The notes under the pieces: model-generated | Database searches by the model: none | What the model was told of the DNA's origin: nothing | What the model saw: only the letters and a program-made list of their open reading frames with translations | Assembly (NCBI GenBank): GCA_040377825.1 | Contig: JBEINZ010000033.1 | Coordinates: 1 to 17,027, forward strand | DNA: 17,027 nucleotides | Direction of reading: 5' to 3' | Source of the DNA: JBEINZ01 sp040377825 | GTDB taxonomy: Bacteria > Pseudomonadota > Alphaproteobacteria > Rhizobiales > Ancalomicrobiaceae | Made by a program: the position numbers and the translations under genes | Shown: in pieces, positions 1-7,901 of the stretch | Numbering within the stretch: the stretch's first letter is position 1 | How the letters are laid out: each line of letters opens with the position of its first letter

Positions 1-2
1 GA

Positions 3-20
3 AAAGATTGAAAAATCTTT
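3..20 (-). terminator. possible weak stem-loop after the solute-binding protein gene
   Basis: Seven-base arms AAAGATT (3-9) and AATCTTT (14-20) form a hairpin with a four-base loop, 55 bases beyond the stop codon of the SBP gene on the minus strand. The stem is AT-rich, unlike a classical intrinsic terminator. The window ends right after it, so a following U-tract cannot be judged. I see nothing else in positions 1-74. Confidence 0.25.
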
Positions 21-74
21 CCGGCCGGCGACTGTTTGCAAATCCATCAATCGAATATGCAGGAATTGCTAAAT

Positions 75-1679
75 TTATTTGGTTGAAAAATTACGGGCGC
101 GGAAATCCATGACGAAAGACTTTGCCGGCTTCCAGGCAATGTTGCGCCGTTTTGCCGTGAAGTTCGCGGTCTGATGCATCACCGTGATCGACGGATCGTC
201 CCGCTCGGTGATTTCCAGCATGCGGCGGAATGTGCGTCGGCGCTCCTGCATGTCGGTGGAGCTTTCCAGAACCGGGATCAGGCGCTCGAACTCCTCGTTC
301 TTCCACATGCCGGATTGGCCGTAGCTGCCGTTCGAGCCGAAGGTGCCCGGTACATAGGAGACCGGATCGTTGAAAAAGGTCGAGCTCGAATTGTCGTAGA
401 TCGCGCGCCCACCGTCGCGCGCCGTGATCTGCGACCAGTTCTCCTTCATCTCGATCTGAACATTGAGACCGACGGCACGCCACATCTCGATCATGATCTG
501 TGCGGTCGAGACTTGGCTCGTGTAGTAATTATTTAGCACGCGGTAGCTGATCGGCTGGCCATTATAGCCAGCCTCTTGCAGGAGGCGCTTGGCGAGAGCC
601 GGATCGTATTCGGGAAGCTTCCAGTCCTCGATGAACATTTGTCCGAAGAACGGATATTGCAGACCGTTGCCCGCCTCGGTGCGGCCGGCCCAGAGCGTAT
701 CGATGATCAGCTTGCGATCGAGCGCATGACCGAAGGCGCGGCGGACCCGCGGATCAACCAGCGCGGGATGGGTCTTGTCGAACACGACGATGCGCTGATT
801 GAGGATCGGTCCACCGACGACGTCGAAGCGCGGATCCTTCTCGATCATGGCAATCTGGTCGGGTGTGATGTCGCAGGCGAAATCGTATTCCCCAGAGAAA
901 AGCCCGTTCATGCGCGAGGCGAGTTCGGGGATCTCCACGAACCGGATCGACTTCAGCGGCGGCTTGCCGCCCCAATACTCGTCGAAGGCGTCAAGGATCA
1001 GATAAGTGTCGGGCTTGAAATCGCGAACGCGGTAGGGGCCGGTGCCGATCGGCTTGCGCACGAAGGAGAGCCAGCTATCGGCCTCGGCGAAGGCGCGGCG
1101 GCTATAGATGCAGCCAACCCGCATCGCAATTCGGCCTTCCAGCGTCAAATCCGGGGTCTTGTTGACGAATCGAACCGTGCGCCCGTCGACGATCTCGATC
1201 TTTTCGAGCGAGGGATAGGCGGTCAGGCCGGCCTTGGTCAGCGGGGAAGGCAGCGACTTCGGATCGGCCGTGCCAGCCTTCTGGCGCTCGGGAACACCGA
1301 AGAGGCGGTCGGGGCCGAAGCTGAACGCCACGTCCTCGGGCGTCAGCGGATCGCCGTTATGGAACTTAACGCCCGCGCGCAAAGTCAGCTCGACGGTGCG
1401 GTTGTCGATCCGTTTCCAGCTTTCCGCCAAGCCCGGACGCTGCATGACGTCGCCGGTCCAATCGGTGTCGATCAGCGGCTCGACGAAGTTGTTGTACCAG
1501 CGGGTGGCGACGTTCGAGGCCTCATAGGCGATCTCAAGCGTGTTGTTGTTGGAGATCTTCTGAACCGCGATCGTGATCGACGGTCGGTTGTCGGCCTGCG
1601 CGAAAACATCGCTCGCGTGGCCCATGGCGGCGACGGCCCCGGCCGCGGCGACGAATTGACGACGGTTCAGTTTGGTCAT
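75..1679 (-). CDS. Tat-exported ABC transporter substrate-binding protein, family 5 (peptide/nickel/opine type)
   Basis: Periplasmic solute-binding protein of 534 aa, the usual length for the SBP_bac_5 (DppA/OppA/NikA-like) family, which delivers di/oligopeptides, nickel complexes, opines or some sugars to an ABC importer. The N-terminus has a twin-arginine motif (NRRQFVA, residues 5-11), a hydrophobic stretch and an Ala-rich cleavage region near FAQA (26-29), so export by Tat is likely. The family hallmark FHNGDPLTPEDVAFS is at about 106-120, preceded by the AESW segment. The start is supported by a GGGGGA ribosome binding site about 5 bases upstream. No cognate permease or ATPase is visible here; they may lie beyond the left edge. 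It is last in a minus-strand series, 107 bp after the FG-GAP gene, and may be cotranscribed with it. The substrate cannot be deduced; the catabolic neighbours suggest a carbohydrate-like or conjugated compound. Confidence 0.93.
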   Translation of the reverse strand: MTKLNRRQFVAAAGAVAAMGHASDVFAQADNRPSITIAVQKISNNNTLEIAYEASNVATRWYNNFVEPLIDTDWTGDVMQRPGLAESWKRIDNRTVELTLRAGVKFHNGDPLTPEDVAFSFGPDRLFGVPERQKAGTADPKSLPSPLTKAGLTAYPSLEKIEIVDGRTVRFVNKTPDLTLEGRIAMRVGCIYSRRAFAEADSWLSFVRKPIGTGPYRVRDFKPDTYLILDAFDEYWGGKPPLKSIRFVEIPELASRMNGLFSGEYDFACDITPDQIAMIEKDPRFDVVGGPILNQRIVVFDKTHPALVDPRVRRAFGHALDRKLIIDTLWAGRTEAGNGLQYPFFGQMFIEDWKLPEYDPALAKRLLQEAGYNGQPISYRVLNNYYTSQVSTAQIMIEMWRAVGLNVQIEMKENWSQITARDGGRAIYDNSSSTFFNDPVSYVPGTFGSNGSYGQSGMWKNEEFERLIPVLESSTDMQERRRTFRRMLEITERDDPSITVMHQTANFTAKRRNIAWKPAKSFVMDFRARNFSTK

Positions 1680-1680
1680 G

Positions 1681-1702
1681 GACGATCCCCCAAGAGATCG
1701 TC
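1681..1702 (-). promoter_or_regulatory. hairpin enclosing the ribosome binding site of the SBP gene
   Basis: Perfect 7-base arms GACGATC (1681-1687) and GATCGTC (1696-1702) flank an 8-base loop. On the mRNA strand the loop carries the GGGG of the Shine-Dalgarno sequence, and the stem ends one base before the ATG at 1679. This geometry could modulate translation initiation. It is seen directly in the sequence; a function is inference. Confidence 0.4.
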
Positions 1703-1751
1703 TTCCCTAACTGAACTCTCTGACGGGCATGTGATTTGCCGGCATTGCATT

Positions 1752-1778
1752 GGAACGGGACGAAATGAAACGCGTTCC
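1752..1778. repeat. inverted repeat between FG-GAP and SBP genes
   Basis: Six-base arms GGAACG (1752-1757) and CGTTCC (1773-1778), 15 bases apart, lie 9 bases beyond the stop codon of the FG-GAP gene. It may be a weak RNA stem or a protein-binding dyad. There is no U-tract, so it is not a convincing terminator. Confidence 0.25.
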
Positions 1779-1786
1779 TTGCCACG

Positions 1787-3382
1787 CTACCGAAGCAGTT
1801 CCTCCGTGCCTTTAGCTACACCGTGGCTCGCGCGTGTCGCGACGTTCCTCCAGCGACCCACGCGGCCATCCGGCCAGATGATACGGAGATCAACAGCGAC
1901 GCTTGACCCCGTGCCGAAATGGACAGCGGTCTTGGCGCCGCTGACATGGCCGCCGCCGGATGTGACCTCTCGGATCAACGTCCTCTCGCCGTCTCGGATC
2001 TCGATCCAAGCACCGATTGCATCGGGATTGGCGCCATCCTGGCGCGGCGATACGTCGATCCAGTTCCCGATCGCCTCCGACATATTCCGCCAAATCTCGG
2101 TCGGCCCGTTCCGGTTCACGACGAGCAGATCGAGTTTTCCATCGCGGTTGAAATCGGCGATTGACGCGCCGCGCGCGGTCAGCGTGCTCGCGACGCCGGC
2201 CTTGTCGCCGACCTCGACAAAGGTGCCGTCGGACTTCTGGAGGAGCAGATTGTTCGGGTCGCGCATGGCAAAGTCCGGCATTTCTGAAACGTTGCCCTTG
2301 GCGATGAAGAGATCCGGCCGGCCGTCGTTGTTCATATCCTCGAACTGGGCATGCCATGCGGTCGAGGGCTTAACGTCATCGCCGATATGGGGGCGCTGGG
2401 CGATGACGCCGGATTTGAATGCGATGTCCGCGTAGCTCGGTTTCGGCGGGCCACCCTTGCCGGGATCGACAAGGGTCTGAAGCTTGTTGTCGGCCATGCT
2501 GGTCAGGAAATATTCGGGATAGCCATCCGCGTTCAGGTCCTGGCTGGCGATGCCCATGCCCCAGATCTTCAGCGGCTTCCACCCTTCCTCGGGCGTGTAA
2601 AGCCGAGGGGGCTTTCCAGGGTCGACGTGCCAGAGCTGCTCTTGGCCGCCCTTGTAGTATTCCCGGTCGTTGGAAACCCGTAGGCTCGGCGTGCCCGAAC
2701 GGTTCCAATCGGTGAAGAGCATCGACAAGGCGCAATAGCTCGGCGCGAGCGCGTTGGGCTTGGCGAACCCATTTCCGTCGGCGGCCGGACGATAAAGCTT
2801 GCTGTCGGTGCAGTTGCCCCAAGGAAAATCTTCCTGTTTGCGATCGATATATGTGCCGATCGCCAGCGTCGGCCACGTCGCGCCCTTTTCCCACGTGGCT
2901 GAATAGGCCGTCGACCATGCATCGCCGCCATCGAAGCCCCAGGCCTCGTTCGCGCGCTCGAAGCGGCAGCCGCCCTTGCCGCGCATAAGCACGTCTTCGC
3001 CGACCCTGGGGATCACAAGGTCCGTTATGCCGTCGCTGTCGATATCCAAGGGATAGGCGCCGGTAACCGCGTCCAGTTCCGCGCCGCTTTCAACCTTTTC
3101 AAACTTGAGGGGTCCGCCGCTCGTGCTCGTATTGCGAAACAGCGCGGCCTTGCTCGTGCCGCCGGCGATGTAAACATCGGGCTTGGTGTCGCCGTCGCAA
3201 TCGAACGTCGCGACGCCGCCGCCGACCATGAACTGCCACCCGCCGGTGAATTGGTGCTCGATTCCGGCGGCTGCGGTCTCATTCGCGAAGGTCGGGACGA
3301 CCGGCTGTCCCTCGCCTGAGCTCGCGGCCGTGCTTGCGGCAGTCAATGCGGCGACGAGCGTGACCGCCAGAAATGAACGCAT
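1787..3382 (-). CDS. secreted FG-GAP/VCBS repeat protein with ASPIC/UnbV domain
   Basis: Extracytoplasmic beta-propeller protein of 531 aa (CRTAC1/UnbV-like). I start it at 3382, not at upstream in-frame codons. MRSFLAVTLVAALTAAS is a clear signal peptide, a GAGG ribosome binding site sits 5-6 bases ahead, and the start lies 2 bases after the stop of the upstream haloperoxidase gene. Calcium-loop-like FG-GAP/VCBS motifs recur: DCDGD (61-65), DIDSDG (113-118), DLNADG (282-287), DMNNDG (349-354) and DFNRDG (410-415). The C-terminal ASPIC/UnbV domain spans about 440-510, with DAIGAWIEI, REVTSGGGHVSG, VHFGTG and WPDGR. The family is associated with protein or ligand binding outside the cytoplasm; no enzymatic role is established from sequence. 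Coupling to a vanadium haloperoxidase suggests a scaffold, partner or substrate-binding role for that enzyme, which is inference. Confidence 0.92.
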   Translation of the reverse strand: MRSFLAVTLVAALTAASTAASSGEGQPVVPTFANETAAAGIEHQFTGGWQFMVGGGVATFDCDGDTKPDVYIAGGTSKAALFRNTSTSGGPLKFEKVESGAELDAVTGAYPLDIDSDGITDLVIPRVGEDVLMRGKGGCRFERANEAWGFDGGDAWSTAYSATWEKGATWPTLAIGTYIDRKQEDFPWGNCTDSKLYRPAADGNGFAKPNALAPSYCALSMLFTDWNRSGTPSLRVSNDREYYKGGQEQLWHVDPGKPPRLYTPEEGWKPLKIWGMGIASQDLNADGYPEYFLTSMADNKLQTLVDPGKGGPPKPSYADIAFKSGVIAQRPHIGDDVKPSTAWHAQFEDMNNDGRPDLFIAKGNVSEMPDFAMRDPNNLLLQKSDGTFVEVGDKAGVASTLTARGASIADFNRDGKLDLLVVNRNGPTEIWRNMSEAIGNWIDVSPRQDGANPDAIGAWIEIRDGERTLIREVTSGGGHVSGAKTAVHFGTGSSVAVDLRIIWPDGRVGRWRNVATRASHGVAKGTEELLR

Positions 3383-3384
3383 GA

Positions 3385-4704
3385 TCACCTCAAGGTTCGA
3401 AGCGCGGCGGCATAGGCGCCGATGCAGCGGCCTTGGGCAAGGCCCTGAACGATCGCGGCACGGAAATGGATGCCGCCGTAAAGTCGCGACAGGCCGGCTT
3501 CCTCCGCCGCCTGCCAGAAGCTTGCGAAACGGCGCGTGGGCATTCCTTCCGGAACCAGGGTCGCGTCCTCGAAGGCGAAGCCCTCCCCGAGGACCGCGGT
3601 CAGCACGGTGGCCGCCGCGCCCGATTGGGTGGAATGACCGGAGGGGTATTCGGGGAATGGCGGAGTAATGAGCAGCGACTCCCACTTCGGATCGATCAGG
3701 CGCCGGATATAGGTGACCGGGCGCAAAAGATCATAGCGGAACTTATCGTGCCAGCAGCCGATGAAGGCGTCGGCGACCGCAATGCCGAGCCGCGCCAAGA
3801 CATCCGTGCCGCGTTCCAGGCTCAGGTTGTCGCGGCGGATGATCTGGAGCGCGATGCTGATCCAATGCCCCGGCGGCGTTGTCGACAGCATGGCATCATC
3901 GGCCCAAAAGCGCGCGATGGTCCGTTGTTCGTCGGTCAAGGTCCGCGACGTCTCATGGACCTCGCGCGCCTGCCTGTGGAATTCCGAGCCCGGATCCTCG
4001 CTATAGGCCGGCGGTGGCGGCAAGGCGCAGATCGCGCCCGCCGGCATCGCGAAAGGCCGGATCTCGCCCCAGCCGGGCAGAAGCGGCGCCTGCTGTTGGA
4101 CGATCAGGCTGGTCGGTCTCCAGGCCGCGGGCCCAGGCTTCAGCGAGTAGCTGACCGGGAAACCCATATTGATGATCGTCGCGCCGCCATCAGCCGCGGC
4201 CCAGCGCAGGATATGATCGGCAAGTTCGGTGCCGTAGGCGGTGCTGCGCTCGACAATGTCGGCGGCGACGCCCGCGGTCACCGTCTTGCCGAGCTTGGCG
4301 GACATGGCGCCCATGGCCCGCTGCCCGGTCGGGCCGGTGTTGGAAAAGAGCTCCCTGACCACTTTGGCCAGCGCGGCTTCCAGCACCACGGCCTCGTCAT
4401 AGACCACGGATTTTTGCCGAGATGGTGGAGCGGCGAGACCGTTCAGCTGCCCGCCGAGACTTTCCATGCGCGCCGATCCGGAGGCAATGGCCTCATAGGC
4501 CGTCACGCCGACATAACCCATGGCGCGGCTCGCGACCGGCGGCGTATAGGTCGGCGTATGCCGCACCAACTCGAGCATGAGCCGATACCAAGTATCGAGC
4601 ACCATCTTCGCCCCGGCCTGATTATCAGCGGCGGACCCATGGATCGATCCGGTGAACAACATCGCAATCGACACGATCGCGGCGGCGGCGAGGTTGCGAA
4701 ACAT
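3385..4704 (-). CDS. secreted vanadium-dependent haloperoxidase / PAP2-superfamily protein
   Basis: Protein of 439 aa from the chosen start. All three motifs of the vanadate/phosphate pocket shared by vanadium haloperoxidases and PAP2 phosphatases are present: K-x6-RP (K321, R328-P329), PSGH (354-357) and SR-x5-H (S406-R407, H413). The helical C-terminal half and overall length fit the bacterial vanadium-haloperoxidase-like group better than small PAP2 phosphatases. The reaction, halide oxidation by peroxide or phosphate-ester hydrolysis, cannot be settled. MFRNLAAAAIVSIAMLF followed by GSA-AD (about residue 25) is a typical signal peptide, so the protein should act in the periplasm or outside. 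I place the start at 4704, preceded by AAGAGA. An alternative ATG at 4746 overlaps the dehydrogenase stop as ATGA and would add 14 residues. The SD of the next gene (FG-GAP/UnbV) lies within its last codons, so the pair is probably translationally coupled. Confidence 0.88.
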   Translation of the reverse strand: MFRNLAAAAIVSIAMLFTGSIHGSAADNQAGAKMVLDTWYRLMLELVRHTPTYTPPVASRAMGYVGVTAYEAIASGSARMESLGGQLNGLAAPPSRQKSVVYDEAVVLEAALAKVVRELFSNTGPTGQRAMGAMSAKLGKTVTAGVAADIVERSTAYGTELADHILRWAAADGGATIINMGFPVSYSLKPGPAAWRPTSLIVQQQAPLLPGWGEIRPFAMPAGAICALPPPPAYSEDPGSEFHRQAREVHETSRTLTDEQRTIARFWADDAMLSTTPPGHWISIALQIIRRDNLSLERGTDVLARLGIAVADAFIGCWHDKFRYDLLRPVTYIRRLIDPKWESLLITPPFPEYPSGHSTQSGAAATVLTAVLGEGFAFEDATLVPEGMPTRRFASFWQAAEEAGLSRLYGGIHFRAAIVQGLAQGRCIGAYAAALRTLR

Positions 4705-4742
4705 GATTCTCTTGATGCCCCGTTCTGCGAAAACGCGACCCG

Positions 4743-5861
4743 TCATGGCACGTCGAGCCATTTTTGGGCGCGGCTCGAGGCCTGGATCGTCTCGACAAGG
4801 GTTTGGATGCGAAGGCCGGCGCGGAAATTGAACGGCTCGGGACGCTTTCCCGCGATGGCCTCGATGTAACCAGCCACTTCGATCGCCTTCAAGTCATTAA
4901 AGCCAAGCTGGTGGCCGGGGGCGACGCAAAACAGGCCGTAGGGCGCGTGGTCGGGGCCTGCCTCGATGCGGCGGAAGCCCTGGCGCCCCGGGGCGTCGGA
5001 CGTCGCATAGAAATTCAGTACGTTGAAGTGTTCCTGACTGAAGACAAGCGCGCCCTTGGTCCCGTAAACCTCGAAATCATGCTGCATCTTGCGCCCGGTG
5101 GCGATCCAATTGGCTTCGATCGATCCGCCCGCGCCCTTGGCGAACCTCAGGAATGCGCGGGCGACATCGTCCGTCACCACGCGGCGCATGCCCCCTTTGG
5201 CGTCAGGGCGCGCCTCGATCATGGTGACGCAATCCCCCATGACGCGGGTGATCGGACCCAGCAAAAACTCGGCGGTGGCGAGCGCGTGGCTGCCGATATC
5301 GGCGAGGGCCCCGCCGCCCGCCGGATCGTGGCGGAACGTGAAAGGCGCCTGATCGTCGGCCATGTAGTCTTCGGCATGCACCCCGCGATAAGCGCGAATT
5401 TCCCCGAGTTCGCCCGCCTCGATCATCTCCTTGGCAAGGCGCAGCATCGGATTGCGGAGGTAGTTGAAGCCGACTTGGGTCTTCACGCCCCGAGCCTCGG
5501 CGGCGTCCGCCATCTCGCGCGCCTCGTCGGATGTCGGCGCTAGCGGCTTTTCGCAATAGACATGCTTGCCCGCCGCGATCGCCGCCAGCGCCATCTCGTT
5601 GTGAAGCGCGTTCGGCGCGGTGATATCGACCATGTCGATGGCTGGATCGGCGACCATGGTCCGCCAGTCGCCCGTCCAATGCGCAAATCCGAGAGCGTGG
5701 GCTGCCCGGGCGGCTGGCTCCTCCGCGATATCCGCGACCGTATGAAGCTCGATGTCGAAGGGCAAATCGAACACGCGCTGAGCCGAGGCATAGCCAAACA
5801 CATGGGTCTTTCCCATGAAGCCGGTGCCGATCAGGCCGATGCGCAGTTTGGGCTTCAACAT
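4743..5861 (-). CDS. Gfo/Idh/MocA family NAD(P)-dependent dehydrogenase
   Basis: Cytoplasmic oxidoreductase of 372 aa, normal for the family that includes inositol 2-dehydrogenase, glucose-fructose oxidoreductase and rhizopine MocA. The N-terminal Rossmann fold has GLIGTGFMG (9-17). The conserved CEKPL (103-107) carries the lysine typical of the active site, and D188/H192 in ADIGSHALA match the family's catalytic Asp/His region. The start at 5861 (MLKPKLRIGLIG) is preferred over codons up to 5957 because it puts the fold at the terminus and has GGAG 8 bases upstream. It is the first gene of the minus-strand block and is divergent from iolD. That position suggests it oxidises a hydroxyl of an inositol or sugar substrate, giving an inosose-like ketone. 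Whether it is myo-inositol, scyllo-inositol or another sugar dehydrogenase is not decidable here. Confidence 0.92.
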   Translation of the reverse strand: MLKPKLRIGLIGTGFMGKTHVFGYASAQRVFDLPFDIELHTVADIAEEPAARAAHALGFAHWTGDWRTMVADPAIDMVDITAPNALHNEMALAAIAAGKHVYCEKPLAPTSDEAREMADAAEARGVKTQVGFNYLRNPMLRLAKEMIEAGELGEIRAYRGVHAEDYMADDQAPFTFRHDPAGGGALADIGSHALATAEFLLGPITRVMGDCVTMIEARPDAKGGMRRVVTDDVARAFLRFAKGAGGSIEANWIATGRKMQHDFEVYGTKGALVFSQEHFNVLNFYATSDAPGRQGFRRIEAGPDHAPYGLFCVAPGHQLGFNDLKAIEVAGYIEAIAGKRPEPFNFRAGLRIQTLVETIQASSRAQKWLDVP

Positions 5862-6022
5862 CGGGAGGACTCCGTTCACGATATAGGCGCCGAAACGGTT
5901 AGGACGCCGGCGATCAAGAGCGCGTCGCGTCCGCGTGGCGATATTCATTGGCCGCACAAAGCGTTGTCAACTATCCGCGCTGGGGGCTATGCTTCGAAAA
6001 AACTATTCTGGGAGGATACGAA
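5862..6022. promoter_or_regulatory. divergent control region between dehydrogenase block and iolD
   Basis: A 161-bp intergenic region between two divergent operons that probably share regulation. On the plus strand a sigma-70-like promoter can be read: TTGTCA (5964-5969), 18-bp spacer, TATGCT (5988-5993). A dyad ACAA-AGCG-TTGT (5956-5967) overlaps the -35 box and is a candidate operator. The iolD ribosome binding site GGGAGGA is at 6010-6016. On the minus strand, TATATC at 5878-5883 could be a -10 box for the dehydrogenase gene, but I find no good -35. Confidence 0.5.
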
Positions 6023-7894
6023 ATGGCACAGGCCACGATTCGCCTGACGATGGCGCAGGCCCTGGTCCGGTGGCTGACGCAGCAGTTTACCGAAATCGAC
6101 GGCGCGCGCGTCCCGCTTTTTGCCGGCGTTTTCGCCATTTTCGGGCACGGCAACGTAACCTGCCTCTCCGAAGCGCTCGAGGGCGTTCAAGACACGCTGC
6201 CGACCTGGCGCGGGCAGAACGAACAGTCGATGGCGCTCGCGGCCATCGGGTTCGCCAAAGCCAAGCGACGGCGGCAAATCATGGTGGCGGCCGCCTCGAT
6301 CGGGCCGGGCGCCTTGAACATGATGACGGCGGCCGGGACGGCCCATTCAAACCGCCTCCCGGTTCTGCTGCTTGCCGGCGATACCTTCGCCAATCGCGTG
6401 CCGGACCCGGTCCTGCAGCAGGTCGAGCATTTTTCCAACCCGACGATTACCGTGAACGATGCGTTCAAGGCCGTGTCGCGCTTCTGGGATCGCATCATGC
6501 TGCCCGAGCAGATCATGTCCTCACTACCGCAGGCGGTCGCGGCGATGCTCGATCCCGCCGATTGCGGTCCGGCGTTCATTGGCCTGTGCCAGGACACGCA
6601 GGAATTAGCCTACGACTATCCCGCCGTCTTCTTCGAGCCGCGTGTCTGGCGGGTGCCCCGGCCGCGCCCGGATCGTCGCGCCTTGTCGGACGCGGCCACC
6701 TTGTTGCGGACCGCCAAGAAGCCGCTGATCATTGCCGGCGGCGGCGTCCGCTATTCGCTGGCCGAGGAGCGTGTTGCAAGGTTCGCCGCCGAACGCTCGA
6801 TCCCGGTTGTGGAGACGACTGCCGGCAAGGGCGGGCTAACCCACTATCACCCGGTCCACGCCGGTCCCATCGGCGTTATCGGCTCGACGTCGGCCAACGC
6901 GCTGGCAGCCGAAGCCGATGTGATTGTCGCAATCGGAACGCGGCTTCAGGATTTCACCACCGGATCGTGGACCGCCTTTGGCGCCGACGCGCGCTTCATT
7001 ACGATCAATGCCGCGCGCTTCGACGCGATGAAGCACCGCGCGCTGGCCGTCGTCGGGGATGCCCTGGAGACGGTCGATGAATTGGATCTCGTACTGGGGT
7101 CCTGGAGGGCGCCGGCCGATCATATGACGCACGCGCAGGCGCTGTTCAAGGAATGGGACACGCTGCTCGACAGCCATCAGGCCGCGACCAACGCGCCGAT
7201 CCCGACCTATGCCCAGGTCGTGCACGTGGTGAACACCGCCGCGAGCGATAACGACACGCTCGTGGTCGCCGCCGGCGGGCTTCCGGGAGAGGTCGCCAAG
7301 GGCTGGCGGGTCAAGACGCCGAACAGCTTCGACCTGGAATTCGGCTTTTCCTGCATGGGCTACGAAATCGCCGCCGGCTGGGGGCACGCAATGGCCAATC
7401 GATCGCCCGGCGGGCTCGGCGGCACGCCGATCGTCATGGTCGGCGACGGCACCTACATGATGATGAACTCCGACATCTATTCCACCGTGCTCACCGGCCA
7501 TAAGATGATCGTGGTCGTTTGCGACAATGGCGGCTTCGCCGTCATCGACCGGCTGCAGCAGTTCAAGGGCATCCCCGGCTTCAACAATCTGCTCGGCGAT
7601 TGTCGGATCGAGACCCCGGAAAACCCGCTCCACGTCGACTTCGTGAAACACGCCGAATCCATGGGGGCCCTGGCGCGACGCTGCGAGAGCCTGGCGGATC
7701 TCGGCGCGGCCATGGAATGGGCCAAGGCGAACGACCGCACCACTGTGCTGTCCATCGTCACGGACGCCCATCGTTGGGTGCCGGGGGATGCTGATTGGGA
7801 TGTCGGCGTGCCGGAAGTGTCCGAACGGGAAAGCGTCCGCGAGGCCCGCGCGGATCACGAAGCCATTCGCGCGAAACAGCGGGTCGGAGTGTAA
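6023..7894 (+). CDS. iolD: 3D-(3,5/4)-trihydroxycyclohexane-1,2-dione hydrolase (IolD), thiamine diphosphate enzyme
   Basis: IolD hydrolyses 3D-(3,5/4)-trihydroxycyclohexane-1,2-dione to 5-deoxyglucuronate in inositol catabolism. The 623-aa length fits the family. It has the three-domain layout of ThDP-dependent acetolactate-synthase-like enzymes: an N-terminal Pyr domain with the cofactor-activating Glu in WRGQNEQS (E67), a middle domain with RTAKKPLIIAGGG, and a C-terminal PP domain with the GDG...N ThDP/Mg motif (G474-D475-G476 to N502). IolD-specific segments such as GYEIAAGWGHAMA and DNGGFAVIDRLQ are recognisable. The start at 6023 has GGGAGGA 6 bases upstream; the ORF is open back to 5948, but that stretch is promoter. 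iolE follows 7 bp downstream. The other steps (iolB, iolC, iolA) are not in this window. Confidence 0.95.
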   Translation: MAQATIRLTMAQALVRWLTQQFTEIDGARVPLFAGVFAIFGHGNVTCLSEALEGVQDTLPTWRGQNEQSMALAAIGFAKAKRRRQIMVAAASIGPGALNMMTAAGTAHSNRLPVLLLAGDTFANRVPDPVLQQVEHFSNPTITVNDAFKAVSRFWDRIMLPEQIMSSLPQAVAAMLDPADCGPAFIGLCQDTQELAYDYPAVFFEPRVWRVPRPRPDRRALSDAATLLRTAKKPLIIAGGGVRYSLAEERVARFAAERSIPVVETTAGKGGLTHYHPVHAGPIGVIGSTSANALAAEADVIVAIGTRLQDFTTGSWTAFGADARFITINAARFDAMKHRALAVVGDALETVDELDLVLGSWRAPADHMTHAQALFKEWDTLLDSHQAATNAPIPTYAQVVHVVNTAASDNDTLVVAAGGLPGEVAKGWRVKTPNSFDLEFGFSCMGYEIAAGWGHAMANRSPGGLGGTPIVMVGDGTYMMMNSDIYSTVLTGHKMIVVVCDNGGFAVIDRLQQFKGIPGFNNLLGDCRIETPENPLHVDFVKHAESMGALARRCESLADLGAAMEWAKANDRTTVLSIVTDAHRWVPGDADWDVGVPEVSERESVREARADHEAIRAKQRVGV

Positions 7895-7901
7895 GTCAGC
7901 C

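Noticed and set aside
576..2435. 619-codon plus-strand open frame
   Set aside because: It spans two well-supported minus-strand genes antisense, has low-complexity Arg/Gly/Ala-rich content and shows no domain. It is a GC-rich shadow frame. The same applies to 3433-4869 (+), 6836-7912 (-) and 10189-11439 (-).
3383..3685. N-terminal extension of the FG-GAP protein
   Set aside because: The frame is open, but it overlaps haloperoxidase coding sequence and lacks protein character. The signal peptide and ribosome binding site place the start at 3382.
5890..5903. AACGGTT as a LacI-family operator in the divergent region
   Set aside because: Only three-base arms around a single central base, with no outer symmetry. 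Too weak to call.
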